Source: Aliikangiella coralliicola (GTDB taxonomy: Bacteria; Pseudomonadota; Gammaproteobacteria; Enterobacterales; Kangiellaceae). From it: a stretch of 64,000 bases of DNA. The position numbers and the translations under genes are program-made. This document shows, piece after piece, positions 1 to 9,392 of this stretch. The notes under the pieces are model-generated. The model was not told where the DNA came from, ran no database searches, and saw only the letters and a program-made list of their open reading frames with translations. Every line of letters begins with the position of its first letter. The first letter of the stretch is position 1. The DNA lies in NCBI RefSeq assembly GCF_007004725.1, contig NZ_ML660168.1, positions 357,341-421,340 of the forward strand. Reading direction: 5' to 3'.

Positions 1-177
1 AACCACTTTGTTTTTCCACACCGTTGAAAGCAAATGCTCCGGTTTCGCAATTTCTGGAGAACAATTAACCAACTCATTTAACAAATCATAGGTGAGGGAG
101 GAAAGCTCAACAGGTTCTCCGTTTCGTGTTACTCGGCGGGAACGCGGGTCGATTTCAAGATCAGCACTCTTAATCAC
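1..177 (-). CDS. winged-helix transcriptional regulator, N-terminal fragment (runs off left edge)
   Basis: Reading leftward from a GTG at 177-175 gives 59 open codons to the window edge. The peptide fits the start of an OmpR/PhoB/CadC-type winged-helix domain: a beta-strand segment with LEIDPRSRRVTRNG, then VELSSLTYDLLNELV and a recognition-helix approach ending LLSTVWKNKVV. An in-frame TGA lies two codons upstream of the GTG, so this GTG is essentially the only start that keeps the domain whole; its ribosome site is weak. With the DNA-binding domain at the very N-terminus and no receiver domain before it, the protein is probably CadC-like, with a membrane or sensor part beyond the edge. The domain is clear; the full architecture is unseen. 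Confidence 0.75.
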   Translation of the reverse strand, partial: MIKSADLEIDPRSRRVTRNGEPVELSSLTYDLLNELVNCSPEIAKPEHLLSTVWKNKVV

Positions 178-277
178 ACGTCAATCTCATTTTCTGATGA
201 TACTCTAAACAGCATTTCCAAAGCAGAAATTCAGCATGTTTAATATCTCAGAAGATACTTAGAATTACCACTAATAT

Positions 278-306
278 TTAACCTGAGCTTAGAATAAGAA
301 TAACCA
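278..306 (+). repeat. decayed copy of the dispersed AACCTGA...GGGATAAGAA repeat
   Basis: The sequence TTAACCTGAGCTTAGAATAA and the following GAATAACCA match the left end of the MITE-like element at 24608-24838 at most positions. It lies in the spacer between the regulator fragment and the vWA gene. A faint inverse match (CTCAGGTTCAA, around 440-450) could be the other end of a degraded element, but this is weak. Confidence 0.4.
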
Positions 307-453
307 TTCAAAGCGGTCGCCTTGAACGAAAGTTGAAGAGTTCGTAGCCTTGCTTGCTAAGATTTTACTCCCTGATTTCACTAGCTACTTCAAGACTACG
401 CGCGCCCAAGCCGGAATAGAATTTCAATCTCTAACCGGCTCAGGTTCAATTGC

Positions 454-1842
454 TTAGTTGCTTTTCTGGCTTGCTTTATCAGCCAGTTTGTCGTTTTCCA
501 ATTTAAAGTTTTTCTGTTTTGCCTGTTTACGAATCGATTGTGTTAATGCGTCACTCACGCTTGGGGCAACGTTTGCTTGCTCACTCTTTTTCTTCGCAAC
601 AAAAGCGTCGCGCGCACGACCAAGTTCGGCAATATCCATTTTGATTTTTTTACGCTCCTCCGCTTGCTCAAGAACATATTCTTTTCGCTCCGACGCAGAC
701 ATTTCTCTCATTGGTTCCGGTAAGGATGCCTCTTCCATGGCGGCTAACTCATCTTCTTGCACCTCGCCTTCTTCTATGGCATCAACCAGATCCCAACTGC
801 TATTCTTATAAAAAGAAGAGGATTTTGATTTAGCTCTTTTCGCCAGTAAACCCGTTGAAATATTGCTACTCATTGCATCCTGCTCCATTTGGCGTTTAGC
901 ACTTTCCTGTCCTTTCGCTCCATAGGGAATATAGGTTTGATTAAGCTTAGCGTTGAGCTCGGCAATCTTCTTGTCTTGTGGTGCAGTGATATGAACAACA
1001 CGCCTGTTAGCATCAATGCTCATGTAATCACCACCGGCCAACAATGCGCCTGATTGCCAACCTATTCCTACTCCCTGTTGGTGTCCACCGGCGAAGATTG
1101 TATTCACGGTAATTCCCATTTGATAAGCTTGTTTTACCGCCTCCTGGTAATGAACAGGACCTTGGGTGAAAGGCTCGTTACCGGCAATAAAAATGGTTTT
1201 GATATCATTGCTTGATTGACTCCACTGCAATCCATTGACCGCAGTTTTAATCGCAAGTCCGCAATATTCGCTACCGCCATTTGTCGTCAATGAAAATAAT
1301 CCCTCGGACACGCGATCAAGCTCTTGAGTGAATTGGTTGAGTTTTCGAACGTATCCACTACTTTCCGGCAGCCCATCATTGCCATATTCGAATAGAGCCA
1401 CCTCTAAAATTGGTGCGATACCATTTTGCCTGGCTGCCGAAAATTCATTCACTACTTGCCATAGCTGGTTTCGGGTTTGATCAATCAGTCCATCCATACT
1501 ACTACTGGTATCGAGCAAGATTGCGACCTGAATTCTAGGACGTCCGGAAGGGCGTATAACATCATTTTGAGGAAGAATCGCCGGCTTAGTCACTGGAACC
1601 GGTTGGTTACTGGGGGCGAGTTGAGTTTTCTGTACAGTTCGGTCTTGCACAGCTTGAAGACTTTGAGCTGGCTGAAGGCTTTGAGAGGGCTGTATTTTGA
1701 CTCGATGCTGAACTTCGACCGGCTGCTCTTGTGTAGCATGCACGGTCAACGAGACTGGAGCGAGTAATACACCAACAAGTGCACAAGCCACTGGGCTATA
1801 GGTAAACTTCGAATTGCTTGATTTTGCCTGTAACGTAAACAT
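454..1842 (-). CDS. secreted von Willebrand factor type A domain protein
   Basis: This 462-residue protein starts at an ATG with a good ribosome site (AGGAG, 7 nt spacing). Residues 1-36 look like a signal peptide with a hydrophobic core ending VHA. A Gln/Pro/Val-rich linker (about 38-100) leads into a vWA domain with a complete MIDAS start, DTSSSMDG at 111-118 (Asp111, Ser113, Ser115), so metal-dependent protein binding is likely. The C-terminal third (about 320-462) is rich in Lys, Glu and Ala and probably helical. It is transcribed alone; the DUF885 gene upstream ends 230 bp away. It acts in the periplasm or at the cell surface. The binding partner is unknown. Confidence 0.8.
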   Translation of the reverse strand: MFTLQAKSSNSKFTYSPVACALVGVLLAPVSLTVHATQEQPVEVQHRVKIQPSQSLQPAQSLQAVQDRTVQKTQLAPSNQPVPVTKPAILPQNDVIRPSGRPRIQVAILLDTSSSMDGLIDQTRNQLWQVVNEFSAARQNGIAPILEVALFEYGNDGLPESSGYVRKLNQFTQELDRVSEGLFSLTTNGGSEYCGLAIKTAVNGLQWSQSSNDIKTIFIAGNEPFTQGPVHYQEAVKQAYQMGITVNTIFAGGHQQGVGIGWQSGALLAGGDYMSIDANRRVVHITAPQDKKIAELNAKLNQTYIPYGAKGQESAKRQMEQDAMSSNISTGLLAKRAKSKSSSFYKNSSWDLVDAIEEGEVQEDELAAMEEASLPEPMREMSASERKEYVLEQAEERKKIKMDIAELGRARDAFVAKKKSEQANVAPSVSDALTQSIRKQAKQKNFKLENDKLADKASQKSN

Positions 1843-1924
1843 GATTAACTCCTAATCCTTAAATGAATTGATGGCTTAGGGTTAAGATTACGCTTAATCA
1901 GGAAAAGGTTTGAGGCATAGAAAC

Positions 1925-1961
1925 GTAAACATTAAGCAAGATAAATTTACCTAATGTTTAC
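1925..1961. promoter_or_regulatory. 10-bp perfect inverted repeat upstream of the vWA gene
   Basis: GTAAACATTA (1925-1934) and TAATGTTTAC (1952-1961) are perfect inverse copies separated by 17 nt. They lie about 85-120 bp upstream of the vWA start and 110-150 bp past the DUF885 stop. The arms are AT-rich and no run of T follows on either strand, so an operator for the vWA gene is more likely than a terminator. No regulator family can be named. Confidence 0.35.
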
Positions 1962-2072
1962 ATTTAATATTTCATTCTTAACAAACAGCTTATCGAAACA
2001 TGCTAGCGCGAAGTTATTCTGTTTGAACAATATGTCCAGTGGAGAAAAAAGGATACCTTCACTATCCTAAAT

Positions 2073-3977
2073 CTACTGGTTAGCTTTGCTTACCTCCGAT
2101 TGTCCCGCTGTTGGTTTACTAGCAATGTACTCATCAACCAGGCTTTCCAAAACACTCAAGGGAACTGCGCCGTTTTTAAGTACGACATCGTGAAACTCTC
2201 TAATATCGAATTGTTCGCTCATCGCTTTTTTGGCTTTTTCACGCAAGGACAGTATTTTCAGCATACCGACTTTATAAGCGGTTGCCTGAGACGGCATAAC
2301 AATATGTCTTTCAACCATTTTTACCGCTTCAGACTCAGCATTTGGCGTATTTTTAACGTAATATTCAATGCCTTGCTCCCGCGTCCACTTTTTGGTGTGA
2401 ATTCCTGTGTCAACCACCAGACGACAAGCTCGCCATAACTCCATCGCTAAACGGCCAAAATCTGAATAAGGGTCGGCATATAAACCAATTTCCTTAGGAA
2501 TCATTTCTGAATACAGTCCCCAACCTTCGCTGTATGCCGTATAACCGCCAAACTTACGAAACATAGGCATATCTTCTAATTCTTGCATGATTGCAAACTG
2601 CATATGATGACCAGGGATCCCTTCGTGATAAGCCAGGGCTGCCATTTGATAGATAGGCATTCCTTCCATTTTGTATAAGTTGGCGTAATAGCGACCGGGA
2701 CGCGATCCATCTGGCGCCGGCTGCTGATAAAAAGCTTTTCCCGCAGACTTTTCTCTGAATGCTTCAACGCGCTTAACTTCTAGGTCAGCCTTTGGTTTGG
2801 TAATAAATAATTCATCCAGCCGTGATTTCATATCATCAATAAGCACAATTGCTTCATTCAGGTAACGCTTTCTACCCTCTTCGGTATCTGGATAATAAAA
2901 ACGTGGATCGTGACGCATAAATTTAAAAAATTCTGCCAGGCTACCGTCAAACTTAACCTGTTTCATAATCGCCTGCATTTCATTATGAATACGTTTCACT
3001 TCACTTAAACCCATCTCATGGATTTGATCTGCCGTTAGCTCGGTGGTGGTAGTTCGTTTTAGTGCATTGTTAAAAAATGCTTCTCCATCAGGAAACTTCC
3101 AGGCACCATCACGCGTGTCTGCCTTGTCTTCCAGGCTAGCTAAATAATTGACCAAATCGTTATATCCAGGCTGGATAGAAGTTAATAGTGCATTTTTAGC
3201 CTGACTTAATAGTTCATCTTTTTTCTTACTATCTAGCTCAAGTTGATTAAGCTTACTCTTAAAATCAGCCCACAAGGTACTATCTTCTCCTGGCTCAAAA
3301 GGCGCTCCAACCAGGATATTTTTTGAATCTCGAATCACGTGTTCAAATACAAACTTAGGCGCAATGATTCCTTTCTTCTCTCTTATTTTCAGTTGCTCAA
3401 TAAGTTGTTTTATCAGCTTGTTCGCACCATTCAGACGAGCAACATAATCATTTGCTTCTTTAACATCTTTGATAGCATGTTGGTTAATTAAAAAAGCAGG
3501 TATCTGAGAGTGCATCCCATACATTTGATTAACCGGGTAGTTGTGATGCCGCCATTTAAAGTCATCGATTTCTTCTTCAAGGTTTTTTCTGAACAGTTGA
3601 TAACTTAGCAGTGTTTGTTGGTCGAGTTTTCCAGTATCAATCTCTTGAATTCGCTGGAGGTTTTCCTTGGTTATTTGCAATTCTTTCAGCGCGTTTTCTT
3701 CAGAAATATCATCCCATTTGTCATAGTCCGTTTTAATCCCCAGGTAAGTTTGGGTTATCGGGCTTCGGTTCACGCCTTCCTTATAAATAGCATCAAATAA
3801 CTGATTTGCTTTGTCTGACTCAGTCAATTCCGGCGCAGGCGAATCAGTTGCTTTTGTACTGACCGGCTCATTCTTCGCTGCTGATGATTCAGCTTGTACC
3901 GATTCTGTCGGCTTATTTTGATCACAAGCTGTCAGCATCAAGCTTGCTATTGCGAGAAAAGTTAATGTTTTTTTCAT
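2073..3977 (-). CDS. DUF885 family lipoprotein, putative metallopeptidase
   Basis: This 634-residue protein begins with a lipoprotein signal (MKKTLTFLAIASLMLTAC, lipid Cys18), followed by a low-complexity Ser/Glu/Ala linker to about residue 50. The remainder is a helical DUF885 domain. Its hallmark is HEGIPGHH at 451-458, preceded by ALAY, and a downstream SEGWGLYSE segment; both are typical of this family, which resembles zinc carboxypeptidases of the M32 type. Length is normal for the family. It would be anchored in a membrane facing the periplasm and may hydrolyse peptides. The substrate is not evident from the sequence. It is monocistronic and divergent from the DUF748 gene. Confidence 0.85.
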   Translation of the reverse strand: MKKTLTFLAIASLMLTACDQNKPTESVQAESSAAKNEPVSTKATDSPAPELTESDKANQLFDAIYKEGVNRSPITQTYLGIKTDYDKWDDISEENALKELQITKENLQRIQEIDTGKLDQQTLLSYQLFRKNLEEEIDDFKWRHHNYPVNQMYGMHSQIPAFLINQHAIKDVKEANDYVARLNGANKLIKQLIEQLKIREKKGIIAPKFVFEHVIRDSKNILVGAPFEPGEDSTLWADFKSKLNQLELDSKKKDELLSQAKNALLTSIQPGYNDLVNYLASLEDKADTRDGAWKFPDGEAFFNNALKRTTTTELTADQIHEMGLSEVKRIHNEMQAIMKQVKFDGSLAEFFKFMRHDPRFYYPDTEEGRKRYLNEAIVLIDDMKSRLDELFITKPKADLEVKRVEAFREKSAGKAFYQQPAPDGSRPGRYYANLYKMEGMPIYQMAALAYHEGIPGHHMQFAIMQELEDMPMFRKFGGYTAYSEGWGLYSEMIPKEIGLYADPYSDFGRLAMELWRACRLVVDTGIHTKKWTREQGIEYYVKNTPNAESEAVKMVERHIVMPSQATAYKVGMLKILSLREKAKKAMSEQFDIREFHDVVLKNGAVPLSVLESLVDEYIASKPTAGQSEVSKANQ

Positions 3978-4116
3978 AGTGACTAACCCAGCTACTAGTA
4001 TTTTTTAAGGACACGATTAAAACCGCTTGTCATTAATAAACTGTTTAACTTTAATAGTCAAATTCGAGTGAATTAGGTAGACTAGGCGCCAGACTAAAAA
4101 ACCATCAATATGTTAA

Positions 4117-6663
4117 ATGAATACAGAAAAATCATCAGTTAAATCGCAAGTTTTCAGGGTTTCCAAACGCATTTTAATTTGGCTGGCATTTATTTTTGTA
4201 ACTCTCTATCTTGCTATCTGGGCCTTTAGCCCAGCATTGGCACGCTGGCAAGTTAATGACCAACTGCAGAGCTTTGGATTGCAACTAACCGATGACTCTA
4301 CAATACGGCTCAACCCTTTTCTTCTGCGAGTATCGGTCTCAGATGTCGCATTGATTCAATCTGAATTACAAGCCGTGCAGGCAAGCATCGAGTCAGTGGA
4401 GTTAGATATCAACACTTTTTCTCTCATCTCGAAAGAGCTATTGATAGAGGAGTTTACAATTGATGGTGTCGAAATTAATACCACGATTACCGATACTGCA
4501 CTCAACGTCGCAGGGTTTAGTCTCCCACAATCTGGTGAAGCGGTTGAGAGTTCTGATAATGATAGCTCTGATAGTCAAGATGAAGTTGATGCAACTTCCC
4601 CTCCAGAAGATTCTCAATCGGCTCCATGGCTCGTTATTGCAGACAAACTTCATCTAACAAATATTAAATTGCTCATCGATAACCTGGGAAATAAGCACCA
4701 GGTGGTAATCAAATCATTGAAACTAACCCAGGTAAAATTAAACGAACTTAACCAAAAGGCCATACTTGACCTGAAAGCGGAAATAGACTCGGCTTTACTC
4801 AATCTGAGTGTCGCTCTGGAGCATGAACAAGGAACAGGAAACGCCCAGGTTGAATTCGAGTTGAAAGATTTCGAATTAAATAAAATCGCCTACCTGATCA
4901 AACAGCAGATAGAATCAATTTCCGGGCAGTTAAATCTTTCATTTAATCAAAAAGTTAGTTTTAGCAGTGAAACAACTGACGTTCAAATACCAGAGCTGGC
5001 ATTGCAATTCGACTCGCTCGATTTGCTCGTGTCCGGTGTCTCTCTAAACAGCGAAATGTATCAAGCATCATTATCCGATGCTCAAATCAATCTCGATCAA
5101 ACAGGTCAGCCGGAAGTGCAGCTTGATTTCGCACTGGAAAGCGAAGGCACTCAACTTAAGACTGCTGATACTCAAGATTTGATATTTGGTTTTGAGCAAT
5201 TTCAGTTAAAACCCGCGAACCTGTCACTCGACCGTGCCTTGCAACCAACCGTCGCTATTGAAAATATTGTGTTAAACGGTATCACCGCATCACAAAAAAT
5301 GGCACAAAAAATAGCTGAACAAGCAGAGCAAAACGATCAACAAAGTTCGCAATCACCAGAAGCGAGCGAGACCATTTCAACGAGCCCTGCGTTGGCAACA
5401 ATTAAACAGCTTAAACTAACTGATTTAAAACTGGCTGAACAGCATTTATCGTTAAACACTATCGATATTCAACAACTTGTAAGCACCCTAGCACTCACCG
5501 CAAACAAGCAGCTTGCCAACCTGGTAATTCCCAACTCGCCATCAGATAATCAATCAACTGAAGAGGTTGCTAAAGAAGCAAGTGAAAATAGCCCAGCTGA
5601 AGATATTGCAGTCGACAAAGAAGGACAAGAACCGCCTTTCACTTTCAGTTTAAATCAACTGGCAATATCAGCCGATAGTCAATTCACTTTTAGTGACGCA
5701 AGCATTCAGCCTGCATTTTCTCAAAACGTAAAGTTTGAAAAAGTTGAAGTTATCGACATTGATAGTCGTGACCATGAAAAACAGGCAAAGTTTAATATCC
5801 AATTCAAAACGGATGCTTATGCCGGTGGCTCAGTTTCAGGTTTTATTTTACCTTTTACCGAAAAAATGAACTTGGAAGTTAATTCGGATATTAAAGAATT
5901 TTCTTTACCGCAGGTTTCCCCTTATATGAAAGATGCTATGGGCTTTGAAATGCTAAGCGGTCAATTTGATATCGATGTTAAATTGAAGGTGAACAACGAT
6001 ATCATCAAAGGTGACTCTCAGTTAGCAATGCGTGGCCTGGAGCTATCCTCGGCTGACGACGTGCAACCTGATTCGCTGGCCGATCAAACCGCACTTCCAT
6101 TGAATTCAGCACTCGGTATGCTCAAAGATGATCAGGGAAATCTGGAGCTCGAAATTCCACTGACGGGCGATGTGAGTTCACCAGAATTCGGCGTTACCGG
6201 GTTAATTGCTCAAGTCACCAAAAAAGCGATCATGTCTGCTGCTGAATCATATCTGATAAAAACTTTTATCCCTTACGCCAACGTATTATCTGTGGCCAGC
6301 ATAGCAGGAGACTTTATTCTTAAAGTTCGTTTTGAAGATTTGGTCTTTACTGAACAATCAGTTGAAATTCAATCGGATCATATGCAGTTTATGCAAGAGT
6401 TTGTGGCGCTACTAAAAGATAAACCGGAAACCCAAATCAAAGCCTGCGCAATTGCTATACCGGCAGATCTACCAGGCATTAAACCTGATATGGAAGATCC
6501 CAACTACGTTGAGCAACTCAAACAAGTAAGCACTAAAAGAGGAGAAGCATTTAAAGCCTGGGTGGTCGAGCAGGGACAAATTGAATCATCAAGACTGTTG
6601 TTATGTCAGCCACAAATTGATCAGGACGAGAACGCCAAACCACGGATTCAATTTGAAGCATAA
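4117..6663 (+). CDS. DUF748 / AsmA-like envelope protein
   Basis: The protein has 848 residues. One membrane segment near residues 17-38 (LIWLAFIFVTLYLAIWAF) is followed by a very long, beta-rich periplasmic region of amphipathic strands, as in DUF748/AsmA-type proteins that are proposed to bridge the envelope and move lipids. Two acidic, Ser/Glu/Gln-rich disordered inserts occur (about 140-170 and 400-420, with another near 470-500). The C-terminal 100 residues (cysteines near 770 and 830) match the small domain that ends DUF748 proteins. The ribosome site is weak. A strong terminator follows 45 bp after the stop, so the gene is probably monocistronic. Confidence 0.8.
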   Translation: MNTEKSSVKSQVFRVSKRILIWLAFIFVTLYLAIWAFSPALARWQVNDQLQSFGLQLTDDSTIRLNPFLLRVSVSDVALIQSELQAVQASIESVELDINTFSLISKELLIEEFTIDGVEINTTITDTALNVAGFSLPQSGEAVESSDNDSSDSQDEVDATSPPEDSQSAPWLVIADKLHLTNIKLLIDNLGNKHQVVIKSLKLTQVKLNELNQKAILDLKAEIDSALLNLSVALEHEQGTGNAQVEFELKDFELNKIAYLIKQQIESISGQLNLSFNQKVSFSSETTDVQIPELALQFDSLDLLVSGVSLNSEMYQASLSDAQINLDQTGQPEVQLDFALESEGTQLKTADTQDLIFGFEQFQLKPANLSLDRALQPTVAIENIVLNGITASQKMAQKIAEQAEQNDQQSSQSPEASETISTSPALATIKQLKLTDLKLAEQHLSLNTIDIQQLVSTLALTANKQLANLVIPNSPSDNQSTEEVAKEASENSPAEDIAVDKEGQEPPFTFSLNQLAISADSQFTFSDASIQPAFSQNVKFEKVEVIDIDSRDHEKQAKFNIQFKTDAYAGGSVSGFILPFTEKMNLEVNSDIKEFSLPQVSPYMKDAMGFEMLSGQFDIDVKLKVNNDIIKGDSQLAMRGLELSSADDVQPDSLADQTALPLNSALGMLKDDQGNLELEIPLTGDVSSPEFGVTGLIAQVTKKAIMSAAESYLIKTFIPYANVLSVASIAGDFILKVRFEDLVFTEQSVEIQSDHMQFMQEFVALLKDKPETQIKACAIAIPADLPGIKPDMEDPNYVEQLKQVSTKRGEAFKAWVVEQGQIESSRLLLCQPQIDQDENAKPRIQFEA

Positions 6664-6708
6664 AACAAAGAGGTTTTACTTAAAAAGATAACCTAATCTA
6701 AGGTCACG

Positions 6709-6735
6709 CTGGGCGATTAACGCCCAGTATTTTTA
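6709..6735 (+). terminator. rho-independent terminator after the DUF748 gene
   Basis: The perfect stem CTGGGCG (6709-6715) / CGCCCAG (6721-6727) with an ATTAA loop is followed by TATTTTT. It lies 46 bp after the stop of the rightward DUF748 gene and faces the leftward RDD gene. Confidence 0.85.
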
Positions 6736-6800
6736 GCTATACCACATCGAAAATCTTTTTAAGATCTTAATGAGAGAAACTCAACTAACATTAATCACTT

Positions 6801-7502
6801 TTAAATATTTACAACGACAGTTCCTGCAATAAAATCATGCAAAGCTCTGCGCTTTTTATTAAATAACATGGTGATAATTTCCAACAGATGCCAAATAAAA
6901 TAGCTAATCCCGAAACCGAGTAGGACGTAGGCAAACCATTGAGGGCTTTGTTCAGAAATAAACATATCTTCAGTCACAAAAAGTGCACTGACCAACATGA
7001 AAACCAGTGTAAAAATGGGGACACAATCTCTTAAAATCGCCTGTTGAAAATTAATTTCCTTCTCGGTAACCGCATCTACGACTTTCACTCGAACAACCAT
7101 TTTGCCGAGAGTCTGCCCGAATAATCCATGTAGTAAAACAGAATAAATCGTAAATTGCACTGCATCGGCATAACTGATGACAGTTTCCAGAGTTTCTTCA
7201 TTTGCGATAACAGGAGTCAGCAATGTGCCTACATACATGAGCATAGCAGAAAGTACACTGGTGATAATTCCATCGATAATAGAAGCGACAAACCTGGGTG
7301 CAAAGGTTGAATACTTTGCAAACTCGTCTTCATACTCTGATGTTTCAATCGCAGCATTAACATCGCTTCTCTCGGCAATAAGTGCCTCTATCTCAGCAAC
7401 TCTTTCCGGGTAAGCATCCTTGTCAATATGCTGCAAAACGTCTCTAAGATCGCTTAAAGTATATGTTGAATAGTCTATGGTTTCAGGCATACCTTTGCTC
7501 AC
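6801..7502 (-). CDS. RDD family membrane protein
   Basis: This 233-residue protein has a soluble, acidic N-terminal 70 residues, then an RDD domain that begins FAPRFVASIIDGIITS (with the family Arg and Asp) and holds three or more membrane segments. The family motif FGQTLGKMVVRVKVVD is present, as is the typical C-terminal ALHDFIAGTVVV. RDD proteins are integral membrane proteins of mostly unknown role, some linked to ion exchange. The given start is a GTG with GGAT upstream; an ATG four codons later is possible but has poor ribosome-site spacing. A second RDD protein lies at 51823-52866. Confidence 0.8.
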   Translation of the reverse strand: MSKGMPETIDYSTYTLSDLRDVLQHIDKDAYPERVAEIEALIAERSDVNAAIETSEYEDEFAKYSTFAPRFVASIIDGIITSVLSAMLMYVGTLLTPVIANEETLETVISYADAVQFTIYSVLLHGLFGQTLGKMVVRVKVVDAVTEKEINFQQAILRDCVPIFTLVFMLVSALFVTEDMFISEQSPQWFAYVLLGFGISYFIWHLLEIITMLFNKKRRALHDFIAGTVVVNI

Positions 7503-7531
7503 TTTTATATCCAGCTTCTAATTAGTCTTGG

Positions 7532-8983
7532 TTAACTAATGTTCCCCATGCACACATACCGAGTTTCAAGGTAATCTTCAATTCCCCAACGGCCGCCTTC
7601 TCGTCCCATACCAGATTCCTTAATACCGCCAAATGGCGCAGCAGGGTTCGATAAAACACCTTCATTAATGCCAACCATACCAAATTCAAGCTTCTCTGAT
7701 AGGCGCCAGATTCGATTTAAGTTTTGCGTAAAAACATATGAGCAAAGACCATAATTTGTCTGGTTAGCAAGGCGAACAACTTCTTCCTCACTTTCAAACG
7801 GAATGATTGATGCAACAGGGCCAAAGATCTCACAATTAAAAATATCCATGTCTGCAGACACGCCGGTCAAAATTGTAGGTTGATAAAAATTACCTTCCCC
7901 TTGCACACGAGTGCCGCCGCAGACGATTTCGGCGCCAGATTCCACGGCTTGATTAACCAGTTGCTCAACTTTCTCCACCGCTTTGGGTTCTATTAATGGG
8001 CCAATGTTGATACCTTCATTTGTTCCTTCTCCGATTTTCAATTCTGCGACTTTATCTTGTAATCTGGCAACGAATTCATCGTGAATTGTTTTATGCACAA
8101 AGATACGATTCGCGGAAACACAGGTTTGCCCAGAATTGCGAAACTTGCTCCCCATCGCGCCCTTAACAGCAACCTCAAGATCGGCATCATCAAACGCAAT
8201 ATAAGGTGCGTTACCACCTAGCTCCATTGATGTTTTTTTCACCGTCGAAGCACACTGATGAAGGAGTTTTTTACCGACGAAGGTTGAGCCGGTGAAACTA
8301 AACTTGGCCACTTTAGGATGAGTGGTAAGAATCTCGCCAATTGGTTGTGCATTACTACCAACAACCACGTTAAAAACACCAGCAGGAATACCTGCATCAC
8401 TCGATAGTTGCGCAAGAGCAAGCGCTGATAGTGGCGTCAACTCTGAAGGCTTAACCACAAATGTACAACCTGCGGCAAGAGCTGCAGCAGCTTTTCTTAG
8501 TATCATCGAACTGGGAAAGTTCCACGGCGTAATAGCGGTGACGACACCGATCGGGCGTTTCAGTACAAGCGCACGCCGTCCCGCCTGGTTTACGGGAAGT
8601 ACATCGCCATTAATTCGACGGGCTTCCTCCGCGTACCAGCGGATATAGTTAGCACCATACACAACTTCTCCAGAAGCTTCCGGCATCGGTTTTCCCTGTT
8701 CTGCTGTCATAATCGCGGCAAGATCTGCCTGGTTAGCAATAATCAATTCAAACCAACGGCGTAGCAGTGTTGCGCGCTCGTCGACAGTTTTTTGCTGCCA
8801 CTTAGCTAATGCCTGATAGGCTGAATTAACGGCTAATTCGAGTTGCTCCGGCGTCACTTCATCAATTTCCGCAATGATTTGTCGATTTGCGGGGTTTTCT
8901 ACCTTAAATGAGGAGTGAGCTTGCTCCCATTCGCCATTAACAAATGAGGAAGTTTTCCATAAATCAAGATTATTCAATTGCAC
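7532..8983 (-). CDS. gabD: succinate-semialdehyde dehydrogenase
   Basis: This 483-residue aldehyde dehydrogenase matches GabD in length and wording. It oxidises succinate semialdehyde to succinate with NAD(P)+, in the cytoplasm. Visible motifs are the substrate loop FPSSMILRKAAAALAAGCTF, the general-base segment MELGGNAP, and the catalytic-cysteine segment NSGQTCVSANR. The C-terminal APFGGIKESGMGREGG is the standard family ending. No gabT or gabP lies beside it, so the local pathway context (GABA or other C4 semialdehydes) is not resolved. The RDD gene ends 29 bp downstream on the same strand. Confidence 0.9.
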   Translation of the reverse strand: MQLNNLDLWKTSSFVNGEWEQAHSSFKVENPANRQIIAEIDEVTPEQLELAVNSAYQALAKWQQKTVDERATLLRRWFELIIANQADLAAIMTAEQGKPMPEASGEVVYGANYIRWYAEEARRINGDVLPVNQAGRRALVLKRPIGVVTAITPWNFPSSMILRKAAAALAAGCTFVVKPSELTPLSALALAQLSSDAGIPAGVFNVVVGSNAQPIGEILTTHPKVAKFSFTGSTFVGKKLLHQCASTVKKTSMELGGNAPYIAFDDADLEVAVKGAMGSKFRNSGQTCVSANRIFVHKTIHDEFVARLQDKVAELKIGEGTNEGINIGPLIEPKAVEKVEQLVNQAVESGAEIVCGGTRVQGEGNFYQPTILTGVSADMDIFNCEIFGPVASIIPFESEEEVVRLANQTNYGLCSYVFTQNLNRIWRLSEKLEFGMVGINEGVLSNPAAPFGGIKESGMGREGGRWGIEDYLETRYVCMGNIS

Positions 8984-9392
8984 GGTAATACTCTAAATTT
9001 AATTGTTAATCTGACTTTAGTGTTAAGGATGCACTTCTTCTAAAGTCATCTAAAAATAAAAGGCCATCATACCTCAGTTTGAATTCGAGATAGCTATAAT
9101 TTTTAATACTGTTACTCTGGTATTTATCACTTGATAAAATCAGCTGCTTGAGAGAAAGTTACCCGGATAACTCACCAAGAACCGAGCAAATAATGAACAA
9201 TATTATCAGTTACTAGCGAAACTAATAGCGATACTCTATCGAAACCGACTAATAATTTAACACACTTTCTTCCCTACTCTCGTATCAACAAATGTCATTT
9301 TACCACCAAGATATTTTGACGAACTATTCAGTTTGGCTAATTCTCGATTATAATCTGTGACAGCTAAACTCATATTAGACATTATACTTGTA
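8984..9392. other. 409-bp divergent spacer between gabD and greB
   Basis: This spacer must hold promoters for both genes. It contains a 9-bp inverted repeat (9012-9048) near gabD and a TATAAT hexamer at 9349-9354, about 40 bp before the chosen greB start, without a convincing -35 partner at normal spacing. No gene is seen; a leftward frame at 9257-9496 is antisense to greB and unsupported. Confidence 0.5.
9012..9048. promoter_or_regulatory. 9-bp inverted repeat just upstream of gabD
   Basis: TGACTTTAG (9012-9020) and CTAAAGTCA (9040-9048) are perfect inverse copies with a 19-nt centre, 29-65 bp upstream of the gabD start. Position and symmetry suggest an operator or leader hairpin. No T-run follows. 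Confidence 0.35.

Noticed and set aside
454..811. 117-codon rightward frame inside the vWA gene
   Set aside because: It is a mirror of the leftward coding frame, with Ser- and Phe-rich wording typical of an antisense frame.
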